10,596 nt of DNA, from the NCBI GenBank assembly GCA_028571885.1, contig JAPVVU010000079.1:1-10596 (forward strand), written 5' to 3'. A model generated the notes under the pieces. The model ran no database searches and was not told where the DNA came from. It saw nothing but the letters and a program-made list of their open reading frames with translations. Positions 1-7,489 of this stretch are shown here, piece after piece. The first letter of the stretch is position 1, and each line of letters opens with the position of its first letter. The DNA is from Gammaproteobacteria bacterium (GTDB taxonomy: Bacteria > Pseudomonadota > Gammaproteobacteria > GRL18). The position numbers were made by a program, and so were the translations under genes.

Positions 1-1
1 A

Positions 2-2494
2 ACAATTGAAGCCGGATTAATACTTCATCACCAGCTGCTCAATGAGCGGGCCCAACGGGTTTTGATCGTTGTACCGGAAAGTTTGCTGCATCAATGGCTG
101 GTGGAAATGCTGCGTCGTTTTAACCTGATGTTCAGTATTTTTGATGAGCAGCGCTGTCAGGCAATGCATGCTGATAAATTTGATAATGAGACAGACTATA
201 AGATTGATTCTTATGCTGAAAATGTATTCCTCAGTGAACAATTAGTACTTTGCAGTTTGGAATTTCTGGCTGAAAATGACAGCTATTATCAACAAGCGTT
301 AGCCGGTGAATGGGATTTACTAATTGTTGATGAAGCCCATCATTTACAATGGACACCCGAACAATCCAGTCACGAATACCAGCTCATAGAACAGCTGGCG
401 AAAAAAATTCGCGGTATACTATTACTCACTGCAACTCCCGAACAATTAGGTATTGAAAGTCATTTTGCCCGTTTACGTCTGCTTGATCCTGATCGATTTC
501 CCGACTTAGAGTCTTTCATTTCAGAAGAACATGATTATCAACCCATTGCCCGGGCAATGGCAGCCTTAATCTCTGACAAAGCGCTTGAGCCATCTCTTGA
601 CCAGGAGATAAAAGATATTCTAAAAGCGTTTCTCGGTAAAGAGGACGACATTAGCAAAACAAGCAAACAAGAACTCATTGAACATATGCTGGACCGTCAT
701 GGAACCGGTCGAGTCCTGTTTCGAAATACCCGTACAACCGTTAAAGGTTTTCCCGGCCGGGAAGTCATTGCACACCCGCAATCATTACCCGATGAATATG
801 CAAAAAGTCTGGCACAGTTTAGTCAGTATTATTTAGAGCAAGAGTTAGAGCAAGAGTTTGAACAAGAGATAAAGCAAGCGATAGAAACCAACAGAGATGA
901 GACTTTTTCTAATCTGATCCTTTATCCAGAATTACTCTATCAAATTGAAGCAAATAATTTAAACCAGTTGCAAGACTGGACCCAGATTGATCCCAGAGTC
1001 ACATGGCTGGCTGACTGGCTGATTGAACTCAAACAATTGAATCAAAACGGCAACGACTCTGTATCCAAAAACAAAACACTGGTTATCACAGCCAATGCAT
1101 CCACAGCAATTGATCTTGCCAATACCCTGAAAACACAATTTGGAATTTATGCTGCAGTCTTTCATGAAGGTCTGAGCCTTATAGAAAGAGATCGTGCTGC
1201 TGCTTTCTTTGCTGATTCAGAAAATGGTACACCCGTCTTAATTTGTTCTGAAATTGGCAGTGAAGGACGAAACTTTCAGTTTGCACACCAGATGGTATTG
1301 TTTGATCTACCGCTTAATCCTGACTTGCTGGAACAGCGGATCGGTCGACTGGATCGCATCGGGCAAACTCAAACAATTCAGATCCACGTCCCTTACCTGG
1401 AAAATAGTGCCCAGGAAATACTCTTTCACTGGTACCATGAAGGCTTAAATGCCTTTAAACAAACCTGCCCTGCCGGGCATAATGTTTTTCAACAAGTACA
1501 AGCACAATTAAAAAATGAATTAATGGGCACGTCGTTACATAACAAATTACTTAATAAAACTGTTTCTCTAAATGAAACAGGCTTGATCCAGACAACACTC
1601 ACTTTACACCAGACACTCAACAATGCGCTGCATGACGGCAGAGATCGCTTATTGGAGTATAACTCCTGTCGTCAGCCAGATGCCGATCAACTGAAATCTC
1701 TGGCAGAAAAAGACAATCAAAGCACCACATTGCATCACTATATGGAAGAACTCTTTAATACCCTTGGTATTGAACACACGGATCATAGTGAACACTGCTA
1801 CATAATTGCCCCGGGTGAACACATGATACATCAGTTCCCCGGATTACCTGATGATGGTCTGACATTAACCTATGATCGTTCAGTAGCGCTTGCTAACGAA
1901 GACATACAGTTCTTTACCTGGGAACATCCCATGGTGCGAACGGCAATGGATATGATCTATAGCAGTGAAATGGGTAATACTGCAATAACAACACTGGATA
2001 GCGCCAGTTTACAAATCGGCCTGAAACCCGGCACTCTTTTACTGGAATGTTTATTTGTTCTGGAAACAACAGCTCATGAAATACTACAGGCTGATCGCTA
2101 TTTACCACCCACAACGATGCGGATTCTTATTGATGAAAAAGGCCGGGATTTGACTAACGTGATAAGACATAGTGAAATAACCGTAACACAAAAAATAAAG
2201 AATCAAATTGCTCAGCAAATAATAAAAGCCAAAGATGACGCCTTACATCAGATGATTTCCCTGGCTGAAAAGCAATGTCAGTCACAGGCACCCGATATAT
2301 TAAAAATAGCCAGGGAAGCGAGCCAACAAACATTGACCAATGAAATTAATCGTCTCAAGGCACTGGCTCAGGTGAATCCTAATATCCGAGAAGAAGAAGT
2401 TGAATTTTACGCACAACAACTGCAATCTCTCGATGCAATTTTTAATTCAGTTAAGCCCCGACTGGATGCTTTACGAGTTATCATTGTTACATAA
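2..2494 (+). CDS. rapA: RNA polymerase-associated ATPase RapA, 5'-truncated by window edge
   Basis: RapA (HepA) is a Swi2/Snf2-family ATPase that binds RNA polymerase and helps recycle it after transcription. The reading frame is open from base 2, so the gene starts outside the window; the first visible residues, TIEAG, are the tail of the Walker A motif, whose lysine lies just outside. In the 830 visible residues, the DEAH box is at 110-113, motif III TATPEQ follows at 143, and the helicase C lobe has SEIGSEGRNFQFA and RIGRLDRIGQ (446-455). The C-terminal RapA-specific region aligns well with E. coli RapA from memory (FPGLPDDGLT, TWEHPMVR, LPPTTMRILID, VNPNIREEE, LDALRVIIVT). Compared with E. 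coli (968 residues), about 183 N-terminal residues are missing and the visible part is some 45 residues longer, partly from an EQE-rich insert at 278-293. The stop codon lies inside the direct repeat flanking the palindromic element downstream. Confidence 0.97.
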   Translation, partial: TIEAGLILHHQLLNERAQRVLIVVPESLLHQWLVEMLRRFNLMFSIFDEQRCQAMHADKFDNETDYKIDSYAENVFLSEQLVLCSLEFLAENDSYYQQALAGEWDLLIVDEAHHLQWTPEQSSHEYQLIEQLAKKIRGILLLTATPEQLGIESHFARLRLLDPDRFPDLESFISEEHDYQPIARAMAALISDKALEPSLDQEIKDILKAFLGKEDDISKTSKQELIEHMLDRHGTGRVLFRNTRTTVKGFPGREVIAHPQSLPDEYAKSLAQFSQYYLEQELEQEFEQEIKQAIETNRDETFSNLILYPELLYQIEANNLNQLQDWTQIDPRVTWLADWLIELKQLNQNGNDSVSKNKTLVITANASTAIDLANTLKTQFGIYAAVFHEGLSLIERDRAAAFFADSENGTPVLICSEIGSEGRNFQFAHQMVLFDLPLNPDLLEQRIGRLDRIGQTQTIQIHVPYLENSAQEILFHWYHEGLNAFKQTCPAGHNVFQQVQAQLKNELMGTSLHNKLLNKTVSLNETGLIQTTLTLHQTLNNALHDGRDRLLEYNSCRQPDADQLKSLAEKDNQSTTLHHYMEELFNTLGIEHTDHSEHCYIIAPGEHMIHQFPGLPDDGLTLTYDRSVALANEDIQFFTWEHPMVRTAMDMIYSSEMGNTAITTLDSASLQIGLKPGTLLLECLFVLETTAHEILQADRYLPPTTMRILIDEKGRDLTNVIRHSEITVTQKIKNQIAQQIIKAKDDALHQMISLAEKQCQSQAPDILKIAREASQQTLTNEINRLKALAQVNPNIREEEVEFYAQQLQSLDAIFNSVKPRLDALRVIIVT
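833..880 (+). repeat. 12-bp tandem repeat inside rapA
   Basis: Two perfect 12-bp copies of ttagagcaagag (833-844, 845-856) are followed by two diverged copies (857-868, 869-880). The unit is in frame and encodes an acidic LEQE/FEQE-type stretch between the two helicase lobes, where E. coli RapA, as I recall it, has no such repeat. It looks like in-frame slippage expansion of a helical linker. Confidence 0.75.
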
Positions 2495-2496
2495 GA

Positions 2497-2647
2497 GGTA
2501 ACTATTCAGCGTGTATTTATTAATTACCCGTGTTAAGCCTATGGTTACTCATTTTTCTGACTTCGAGAACTCACTTCGTTCAGACAATCAAAGTCAGAAA
2601 AATAAGCAACCACAGGCTTTTTGTAAATAACACGCTGAATAGTTACC
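2497..2647. mobile_element. MITE-like long palindrome at the rapA stop codon
   Basis: The ends are perfect 18-bp inverted repeats (2497-2514 and 2630-2647, starting ggtaactattcagcgtgt). Inside is a second inverted repeat of 29 bp with three mismatches (2535-2563 and 2591-2619) around a 27-nt loop. An identical 8-mer, cataagag, occurs at 2490-2497 and 2647-2654, overlapping each end by one base, as expected of a target-site duplication. A third copy at 2658-2665 means a pre-existing 11-bp tandem repeat could also explain it. There is no room for a transposase, so it would be a non-autonomous element moved in trans. I do not recognise the family. Confidence 0.75.
2535..2622 (+). terminator. Possible rapA terminator supplied by the palindrome
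   Basis: The inner 29-bp inverted repeat ends in aggctt, and five T residues (2618-2622) follow the stem. In the rapA transcript this gives a long hairpin plus a short U tract. The loop is longer than in most intrinsic terminators, so function is inferred from shape only. No other terminator is visible between rapA and aroF. Confidence 0.35.
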
Positions 2648-2694
2648 ATAAGAGTGACATAAGAGCGGCATAAATCTTCATCTGAATATTTTAC

Positions 2695-2724
2695 TTGTAA
2701 AAACAGGCTATTTCTTAGGATAAT
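2695..2724 (+). promoter_or_regulatory. Candidate sigma-70 promoter for aroF
   Basis: The -35 TTGTAA (2695-2700) and -10 GATAAT (2719-2724) are separated by 18 bp, giving a predicted start near 2731 and a leader of about 69 nt. Matches are 4/6 and 5/6. A TGTAAA half-site overlaps the -35, but no complete TyrR box follows. Confidence 0.4.
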
Positions 2725-2799
2725 ACAGAATAAGTCGAATATAGAATGAATTTCAGCTTTACCTAAATACGCTATAAATTTTAATCAGCAGGTTTATCT

Positions 2800-3924
2800 A
2801 TGAGCACTATCCATATTGACAGCAGCCCTATTGACAGCAGCCACATTGACCACACAATTATAGACAATACCAATATTGTCGCTGAAAAAATACTTCTCCC
2901 CCCTAGCGAGTTGAAAAAACTGCTGCCTATCACAGAAAATGCCGAACAAACTGTATTACAGGGTCGTCAGGCAATTCGCAATATTCTCAAAGGCGACGAT
3001 CATCGACTGATTGTTGTTACAGGCCCCTGCTCTATTCATGATATTCAATCAGCAAAAGAATATGCCAGAAAATTAAAAACACTCAGTGATGAACTCAGTG
3101 ATACTTTACTGATTGTGATGCGGATTTATTTCGAAAAACCCAGAACCACTGTAGGCTGGAAAGGCATGATCAATGATCCGGACTTAAATGGCAGCTTTAA
3201 TGTCCAGGCAGGTCTGCAGCAAGCACGTGAACTTTTACTCTGGATGGCAGAGTTGGGTCTTCCCGTGGGTACCGAAGCACTTGATCCGGTTACCCCCCAA
3301 TATTTATCTGACTTGTTCTCCTGGACCGCAGTGGGTGCCCGAACAACTGAATCACAAACTCATAGAGAAATGGCCAGTGGTCTTTCGACACCCGTTGGTT
3401 TTAAAAATGGTACGGACGGCAATCTGGGCGTTGCCATTAATGCCCTGCATTCCGTGTCAGCAGCACATCATTTTTTGGGTATTAATCAACAAGGTCAGGT
3501 AGTTCAGTTACAGACTCGTGGTAATTCTTGCGGACATATTATTTTACGCGGCGGAAAAAAAGCCAATTATGATTCTGCCAGCATTGCAATAGGGGAAAAA
3601 GCGTTAGATGACGCAGGCCTGGCTAAAAAGCTCATGGTGGATTGCAGTCATGGTAATTCAGACAAGCACCCGGAGTTACAGCCTCTCGTTGCCAATGATG
3701 TAGTTCGGCAGATCCTTGAAGGAAACACCTCTATTATTGGTATTATGCTGGAAAGTCATTTACACCAGGGTAATCAACCAATACCAGATGACTTGAGCCA
3801 GCTGGAATACGGTGTTTCAATTACAGATGCATGCATTGACTGGCAAACAACTGAAGCGTTACTGCGCAGCATGGCTGAACGATTAAAACCTGTACTTTCA
3901 AATCGAAGAGAAAATAAGTTTTAA
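2800..3924 (+). CDS. aroF: 3-deoxy-7-phosphoheptulonate synthase, AroF-type (type I DAHP synthase)
   Basis: It condenses phosphoenolpyruvate with erythrose 4-phosphate to DAHP, the committed first step of the cytoplasmic shikimate pathway. The type I motifs are all present: GPCSIHD (75-81), MRIYFEKPRTTVGWKG (107-122), GARTTESQTHRE (179-190) and GFKNGTDG (200-207). The expected metal ligands are C77, H284 (DCSHGNS), E318 (ESH) and D343 (SITDACI). TEALDP, YLSDLFSW, GINQQGQV and MVDCSHGNS match E. coli AroF, as recalled, better than AroG or AroH, so the Tyr-sensitive isozyme is likely, though effector specificity is inferred. At 374 residues it is about 20 longer than usual because of an N-terminal pentapeptide-repeat extension. 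I chose the ATG at 2800 because AGCAGG lies about 8 nt upstream and no internal ATG precedes the catalytic core. Confidence 0.96.
   Translation: MSTIHIDSSPIDSSHIDHTIIDNTNIVAEKILLPPSELKKLLPITENAEQTVLQGRQAIRNILKGDDHRLIVVTGPCSIHDIQSAKEYARKLKTLSDELSDTLLIVMRIYFEKPRTTVGWKGMINDPDLNGSFNVQAGLQQARELLLWMAELGLPVGTEALDPVTPQYLSDLFSWTAVGARTTESQTHREMASGLSTPVGFKNGTDGNLGVAINALHSVSAAHHFLGINQQGQVVQLQTRGNSCGHIILRGGKKANYDSASIAIGEKALDDAGLAKKLMVDCSHGNSDKHPELQPLVANDVVRQILEGNTSIIGIMLESHLHQGNQPIPDDLSQLEYGVSITDACIDWQTTEALLRSMAERLKPVLSNRRENKF
2815..2874 (+). repeat. 15-bp tandem repeats encoding the AroF N-terminal extension
   Basis: Four in-frame 15-bp units (2815, 2830, 2845, 2860) encode IDSSP, IDSSH, IDHTI and IDNTN. 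The first two share attgacagcagcc exactly; the last two are diverged. They lie before the region that aligns with the normal AroF N-terminus, so they add about 17-20 residues to the arm that in this family contributes to the effector site. Confidence 0.75.
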
Positions 3925-3940
3925 GTTTTAAGCCAAATAT

Positions 3941-3987
3941 AAAAAAAGCCCCCTTCTTTCTTATTTAAAAGAAAAAAGGGATAGGCT
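3941..3987 (-). terminator. Intrinsic terminator of the coiled-coil/SPOR gene
   Basis: On the minus strand a stem forms between agcc...ccctttttt-ctt (3987-3968 side) and aag-aaagaaggg...ggct (3962-3947 side). It is followed at once by seven T residues (3947-3941 on the complement). The single mismatch in the inner stem is a G-U wobble on this strand. On the plus strand the hairpin is not followed by a T run, so termination of aroF would be weaker. It lies between two convergent genes. Confidence 0.75.
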
Positions 3988-3989
3988 AT

Positions 3990-5966
3990 TTAATATATAA
4001 AAGTTTGTATATCTTTCATACGAGAAATACCAGGGCTTTTTTCAGTCAAAAAAGAAGGCAGTTGTGATAACACTGCACGAGCCTGAACTAACGTTTCAAA
4101 ACTTCCATAGGTCAAAATATAATAGTCTTTACCTTTGGAATTGATAGTGAACCAGGCAAGATCATCCTGCAATGAAAAACCATGCTGGTCAATAAACTGA
4201 TACAGTTTCTGTTTTGAATCAACACTGATTAACTGGATTGCAAAATGCTTGTCTGACTGTTGTGCTAACCAGTGCGCATTATGTATGCTCTGCTTGCCAG
4301 TATTGCGACTATAGTCTCTCAACGGCCCAACGCTGGAGTTAAGAAACTGAACATTTTCGTCAATGTCTTTCAGCTCACCTTTTAATTGAACGATCTTATT
4401 AGTTTTATCATGACTGGCTTTTAACAGATTATCTGCTTTTTCCTGCTCAGTTTTTAATTGTGCCTGTAAGACTTCAATATCTTTAGTTAACTGGTTTCGA
4501 TGTTGTGCTGCCTTTTGTTCAATCATCGCGATCTGCACACCTTGTTCTGACAGTTGTGCATTCATACGACGTTCAACAACCACATCATTATCCATACTGG
4601 ACTGCCATAAACTTTGCTGATTAATAAAACTATAAATCAGACCCATAACAGTGAGTATCGCGACGATTGATAATGCCATAGTCATTGTCTGAAAATGTTG
4701 TCGCTCTAACTGAACACCTGACGCAATCTGGAGACCCAATTGATCCGTTTTATTCTCCAGCTGTTCATTTTGCCTGTCCAGTTGAGTCACAGCTCGCTGT
4801 AATTCGTGACTATGACTGCGCAGTGTGACGGTTGTTTTTTCTAAAGCGCTACTATGTTCATCCAGACGTTCTGTTGTCTGCTTTAATCCTTCTGCACGAA
4901 GAGTCAGTTCATTATCGACTGATTTAAGCTGCTCCAGACGTGTTTCATGGGAATCAAGACTGCTAGTATGCGTGGCAAGCTGTTCCTCATGCGTGGATAG
5001 TTTTTCATGATGTTTTTGTTCTGTTTTGGTTAACTCAGAATCAAGTTGATCGACTTTAGATTCAACATCAGTGGTTCTTTTCTCCAGATTTTTATGCTCA
5101 CCAGTTAAAGCCTGATATTTTCCTTCAGTTTCCTCAGAAACAGAAGATATTTCTGTTTTAAGATTTTTTTCCAGCTCAATAACTGTTTCTTTTTGTTCAC
5201 TTTCTGTTTCTTTTAATAATTCTTTAAGTGAATCATTATCATTTTCCAGGGCAGTATCTTTTTCATGTAATTTTAAAATCTTTGCATCATGAAAACTAAA
5301 ATTACGACCAACCTGCTCTAGTTGAGAATCCAGACTTTTATTACGTAGTTCAATTTCCAGCGCCAGTTTTTTAAAATCACTTTCATGTTCAGAAAAGGAC
5401 TCTGCAAGACTGCTCGTTTGAGAAGAAGTTTCAATAACCAGTGATTCTAATTCTTGCTCTAAGGTCATATAGTCAAGCGCTACTTGCAGCACTTGCTTAT
5501 CAATGGATTCAATTTGTTTTGCAACCTGATTAAATTTTTCGCCAGAACTCTGTTCCAATGAATTAATTGAATCTGCCTGTTGCTGAGAATTTTCATTTAA
5601 GAGCAGTGTCAGTCGAGAAGTCTCTTTTGATAGAGTTTTTGACTTTTTTTCCAGGTCTTCGTATGAGAATTGCAGGTGATTTAATTTTGTTTGTGAACTT
5701 TTTACTTCAGAGTGAGTTTCCTGGTTTTTTTGCAGGAGAGTCTGATGAAGGCTTTGATGAGAAGAATCTAAATTTTCACTTAATTGATGCAGTTTTGTCT
5801 CCATTTCCTGGAGTCGAGTATTAAGATCTCTGGCACCGGAATCAGAGTTAAGCACCATAAGGTTATCTGGAGTCTGTTTGTCTAAAATAGTATTTTCTAT
5901 ACTCGTGGATTCAGATGATTTGCTATTGGGGTGATTTGTACTGCTTGTCGTCTTTGTGCTACTCAT
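3990..5966 (-). CDS. Membrane-anchored coiled-coil protein with C-terminal SPOR domain (DamX-like)
   Basis: Residues 1-40 are Ser/Thr/Asn-rich and probably disordered. Residues about 46-425 are a long, charged, Gln/Glu/Lys-rich coiled coil. One hydrophobic segment at about 428-447 (MTMALSIVAILTVMGLIYSF) should cross the inner membrane. A second coiled coil covers about 462-545. Residues about 573-658 resemble a DamX-type SPOR domain: a WLAQQ...HFAIQLISV entry, FTINSKGKDYYILTYGSF, then LSQLPSFL...ISRMKDIQ. SPOR domains bind glycan strands stripped of stem peptides at division septa, so this domain should be periplasmic, leaving the 425-residue coil in the cytoplasm. E. coli DamX has the same order but a much shorter cytoplasmic part. 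The start is secure: AAGGAG (complement of 5975-5980) lies 8 nt before ATG. A role in division or envelope organisation is inferred. Confidence 0.85.
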   Translation of the reverse strand: MSSTKTTSSTNHPNSKSSESTSIENTILDKQTPDNLMVLNSDSGARDLNTRLQEMETKLHQLSENLDSSHQSLHQTLLQKNQETHSEVKSSQTKLNHLQFSYEDLEKKSKTLSKETSRLTLLLNENSQQQADSINSLEQSSGEKFNQVAKQIESIDKQVLQVALDYMTLEQELESLVIETSSQTSSLAESFSEHESDFKKLALEIELRNKSLDSQLEQVGRNFSFHDAKILKLHEKDTALENDNDSLKELLKETESEQKETVIELEKNLKTEISSVSEETEGKYQALTGEHKNLEKRTTDVESKVDQLDSELTKTEQKHHEKLSTHEEQLATHTSSLDSHETRLEQLKSVDNELTLRAEGLKQTTERLDEHSSALEKTTVTLRSHSHELQRAVTQLDRQNEQLENKTDQLGLQIASGVQLERQHFQTMTMALSIVAILTVMGLIYSFINQQSLWQSSMDNDVVVERRMNAQLSEQGVQIAMIEQKAAQHRNQLTKDIEVLQAQLKTEQEKADNLLKASHDKTNKIVQLKGELKDIDENVQFLNSSVGPLRDYSRNTGKQSIHNAHWLAQQSDKHFAIQLISVDSKQKLYQFIDQHGFSLQDDLAWFTINSKGKDYYILTYGSFETLVQARAVLSQLPSFLTEKSPGISRMKDIQTFIY

Positions 5967-5974
5967 AACACGTT

Positions 5975-5980
5975 CTCCTT
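5975..5980 (-). promoter_or_regulatory. Ribosome-binding site of the coiled-coil/SPOR gene
   Basis: AAGGAG on the minus strand, 8 nt from the ATG at 5966. It is the best Shine-Dalgarno in the window and fixes the start of the 658-residue protein. Confidence 0.8.
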
Positions 5981-6084
5981 AATTCAGCTGACTATCAATT
6001 TTAATAAGCAACATTGGGTCACTTTTGACCAGTTAAAAACACTGATTTGTTTAGGTTAAAGCCCCCCGAATCAAAAAGTTCGAG

Positions 6085-6126
6085 CAATGAGTTTTAATTA
6101 TTTTATTTGTCGTCATTAACTCATTG
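6085..6126. repeat. 9-bp perfect inverted repeat in the divergent region
   Basis: caatgagtt (6085-6093) and its exact complement aactcattg (6118-6126) are separated by 24 bp. The match continues inward for about three bases if a two-base bulge is allowed. It may be an operator or a weak hairpin; no T run follows on either strand that would make it a clear terminator. Confidence 0.5.
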
Positions 6127-6235
6127 ATAGTTGTATTTTTATTTGGAATACTTGTAGCATACGGCGTGCACTATATCATTTATAACTTAATAAGTATATT
6201 AGCGCCTACCAATAAACCATAAGTGTTAATATATT

Positions 6236-6264
6236 TTTACACATACTTAATCATATAGGATAAT
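6236..6264 (+). promoter_or_regulatory. Candidate sigma-70 promoter for the cytochrome gene
   Basis: TTTACA (6236-6241) and GATAAT (6259-6264) have 5/6 matches each and an ideal 17-bp spacer. Predicted transcription start is near 6271, about 67 nt before the ATG. A weaker alternative, TTGTCT-N17-GATATT, lies at 6282-6310. Confidence 0.5.
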
Positions 6265-6313
6265 GACTAATACGAAATAAATTGTCTAATGTCCTAATCA
6301 TAAGGATATTGAC
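6248..6313 (+). repeat. Imperfect direct repeat overlapping the cytochrome promoter
   Basis: taatcatataggataatgac (6248-6267) and taatcataaggatattgac (6295-6313) are near copies 47 bp apart. The first covers the -10 of the candidate promoter and the second lies in the early leader. This is the layout of paired regulator sites, but no known consensus was recognised. Confidence 0.45.
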
Positions 6314-6337
6314 TTAAACGAAAATAACAAAAAATTA

Positions 6338-7489
6338 ATGAAAAAAATTATTATTACCACAAGTTCCCTGATAATATTACTACTGAGCATTGTATTTTTT
6401 TTAAATCCGAAAGGTATTTATAAACTATCAGAAAAAACAGCTCAATATATCCCCTATCAGGAGACTCCCGCTGGCACAATATCCTTAAAAGCCAGAGATT
6501 GCGGTACTTGCCACACAGAAATTTATCAGGAGTGGCAAACATCACTCCATTCAAAAGCCTTTATCGATCCATTTTTTACTGCGTATCTCAAAAAAGATAA
6601 AGGCGATCCCACATGTTCTGTCTGCCATACACCATTAGAAAATCAATCACCGATAATCCTATCTTCTGAATCAGGTCTGTATAATGATTTGAAAACCACC
6701 CCCAACCCAAAATATGATCCTGAATTACAAAAAGAAGGGGTCACTTGTGCAGCCTGCCATGTTAAAGACGGCATAGTCATCGGTCCTTATCGCAAAAAAA
6801 CATTAAATGCGCCCCATCCCGTTGGCTATGATGAAAAATTTCTGAAAAAAAGTCTCTGTCAGCAATGTCATGAAGTGCCAAGCAAAGAATTTTCTTTAAT
6901 GAATGAAGGTGTTTGCAGTACAGGCATGGAGTCTAATACCGGCATATGGGCAGCGAGAGGCTATGTTTGTCAGGACTGTCATATGCCGGCCGTCAATCGA
7001 CCGCTGATGACAGGATTTCCATCCAGAGCAGGAAGAAAACATTTGTGGCCAGGGGCTTATTCCACGACTCAGCTAAAAAAAGTTTTTACTTTTAAAGCTG
7101 AAAAAAATCAGGATAATTTAAAAATCACCATCACCAACAGCGGTGCTGGTCACAAAGCGCCAACAGGTGATACCGATCGTTTTATTGACCTGGAATTTTT
7201 CTGGATTGATAAAAATGGGCAAAGAACAGAGCTTGAATCGATTGAATTTAAAAGACAGATTATCTGGCAGCCTATCATGTTTGTGCTATCAGATAATCGT
7301 CTGGCACCTGGAGAAAGTACTCAAATTGAAGTAACACAACCCGATGAATCAGGCGCACTTTATGTCAATGGAACCTATCATGTAATGACTGATCGTTCAT
7401 TCAAGAGATTAAAAGACAAATATGAATTAAAAAATGAATGGAAAATTCATCGGCCTTTCATTGCACAACAAAAGATCAATATTGATTAA
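6338..7489 (+). CDS. Membrane-anchored pentaheme cytochrome c, c554-like
   Basis: Five CXXCH heme-binding motifs are present: CGTCH (55-59), CSVCH (93-97), CAACH (137-141), CQQCH (174-178) and CQDCH (211-215). Residues 4-22 form a hydrophobic N-terminal segment without a clear cleavage site, so the protein is probably a periplasmic cytochrome held by a signal anchor. The heme part resembles cytochrome c554-type proteins (GVTCAACH, YVCQDCHMP). Residues about 245-383 have no heme motifs and look beta-rich, with GAGHKAPTGDTDR (269-281), a motif I recall from other multiheme cytochromes. H71, H160, H235, H272 and H348 could be distal heme ligands; C193 is unpaired. The role is presumably electron transfer, but no donor, acceptor or maturation gene is nearby. 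There is no good Shine-Dalgarno before the ATG; the AAGGA at 6302 is too far away. The stop overlaps that of the convergent STAS gene. Confidence 0.9.
   Translation: MKKIIITTSSLIILLLSIVFFLNPKGIYKLSEKTAQYIPYQETPAGTISLKARDCGTCHTEIYQEWQTSLHSKAFIDPFFTAYLKKDKGDPTCSVCHTPLENQSPIILSSESGLYNDLKTTPNPKYDPELQKEGVTCAACHVKDGIVIGPYRKKTLNAPHPVGYDEKFLKKSLCQQCHEVPSKEFSLMNEGVCSTGMESNTGIWAARGYVCQDCHMPAVNRPLMTGFPSRAGRKHLWPGAYSTTQLKKVFTFKAEKNQDNLKITITNSGAGHKAPTGDTDRFIDLEFFWIDKNGQRTELESIEFKRQIIWQPIMFVLSDNRLAPGESTQIEVTQPDESGALYVNGTYHVMTDRSFKRLKDKYELKNEWKIHRPFIAQQKINID

Larger units (their letters stand above)
5967..6337. other. Divergent intergenic region, 371 bp, no gene seen
   Basis: This AT-rich stretch separates the minus-strand SPOR gene from the plus-strand cytochrome gene. 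It holds the SPOR-gene ribosome-binding site, a small ggtca-N4-tgacc dyad (6017-6030), a larger dyad (6085-6126), a candidate cytochrome promoter (6236-6264) and an imperfect direct repeat (6248-6267, 6295-6313). I found no tRNA and no convincing short coding frame. No good promoter for the SPOR gene could be picked out. Confidence 0.7.

Noticed and set aside
17..241. Minus-strand 74-residue frame at the left edge
   Set aside because: It lies wholly opposite the conserved rapA coding sequence and has no recognisable protein features.
2621..2712. TyrR box before aroF
   Set aside because: TGTAAA half-sites occur at 2622 and 2696, but neither is followed by TTTACA at the required 6-bp spacing.
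4825..5824. Plus-strand frames of 61 and 85 residues
   Set aside because: They are antisense to the coiled-coil/SPOR gene and reflect its low-complexity codon pattern.
2800..5966. aroF plus DamX-like gene as a version of the aroK-aroB-damX cluster
   Set aside because: The genes are convergent with a terminator between them, and aroF is a different step; the resemblance is probably coincidental.
6061..6100. tRNA-like fragment (agttcgagc resembling a T-arm)
   Set aside because: No acceptor, D or anticodon stem could be folded around it.
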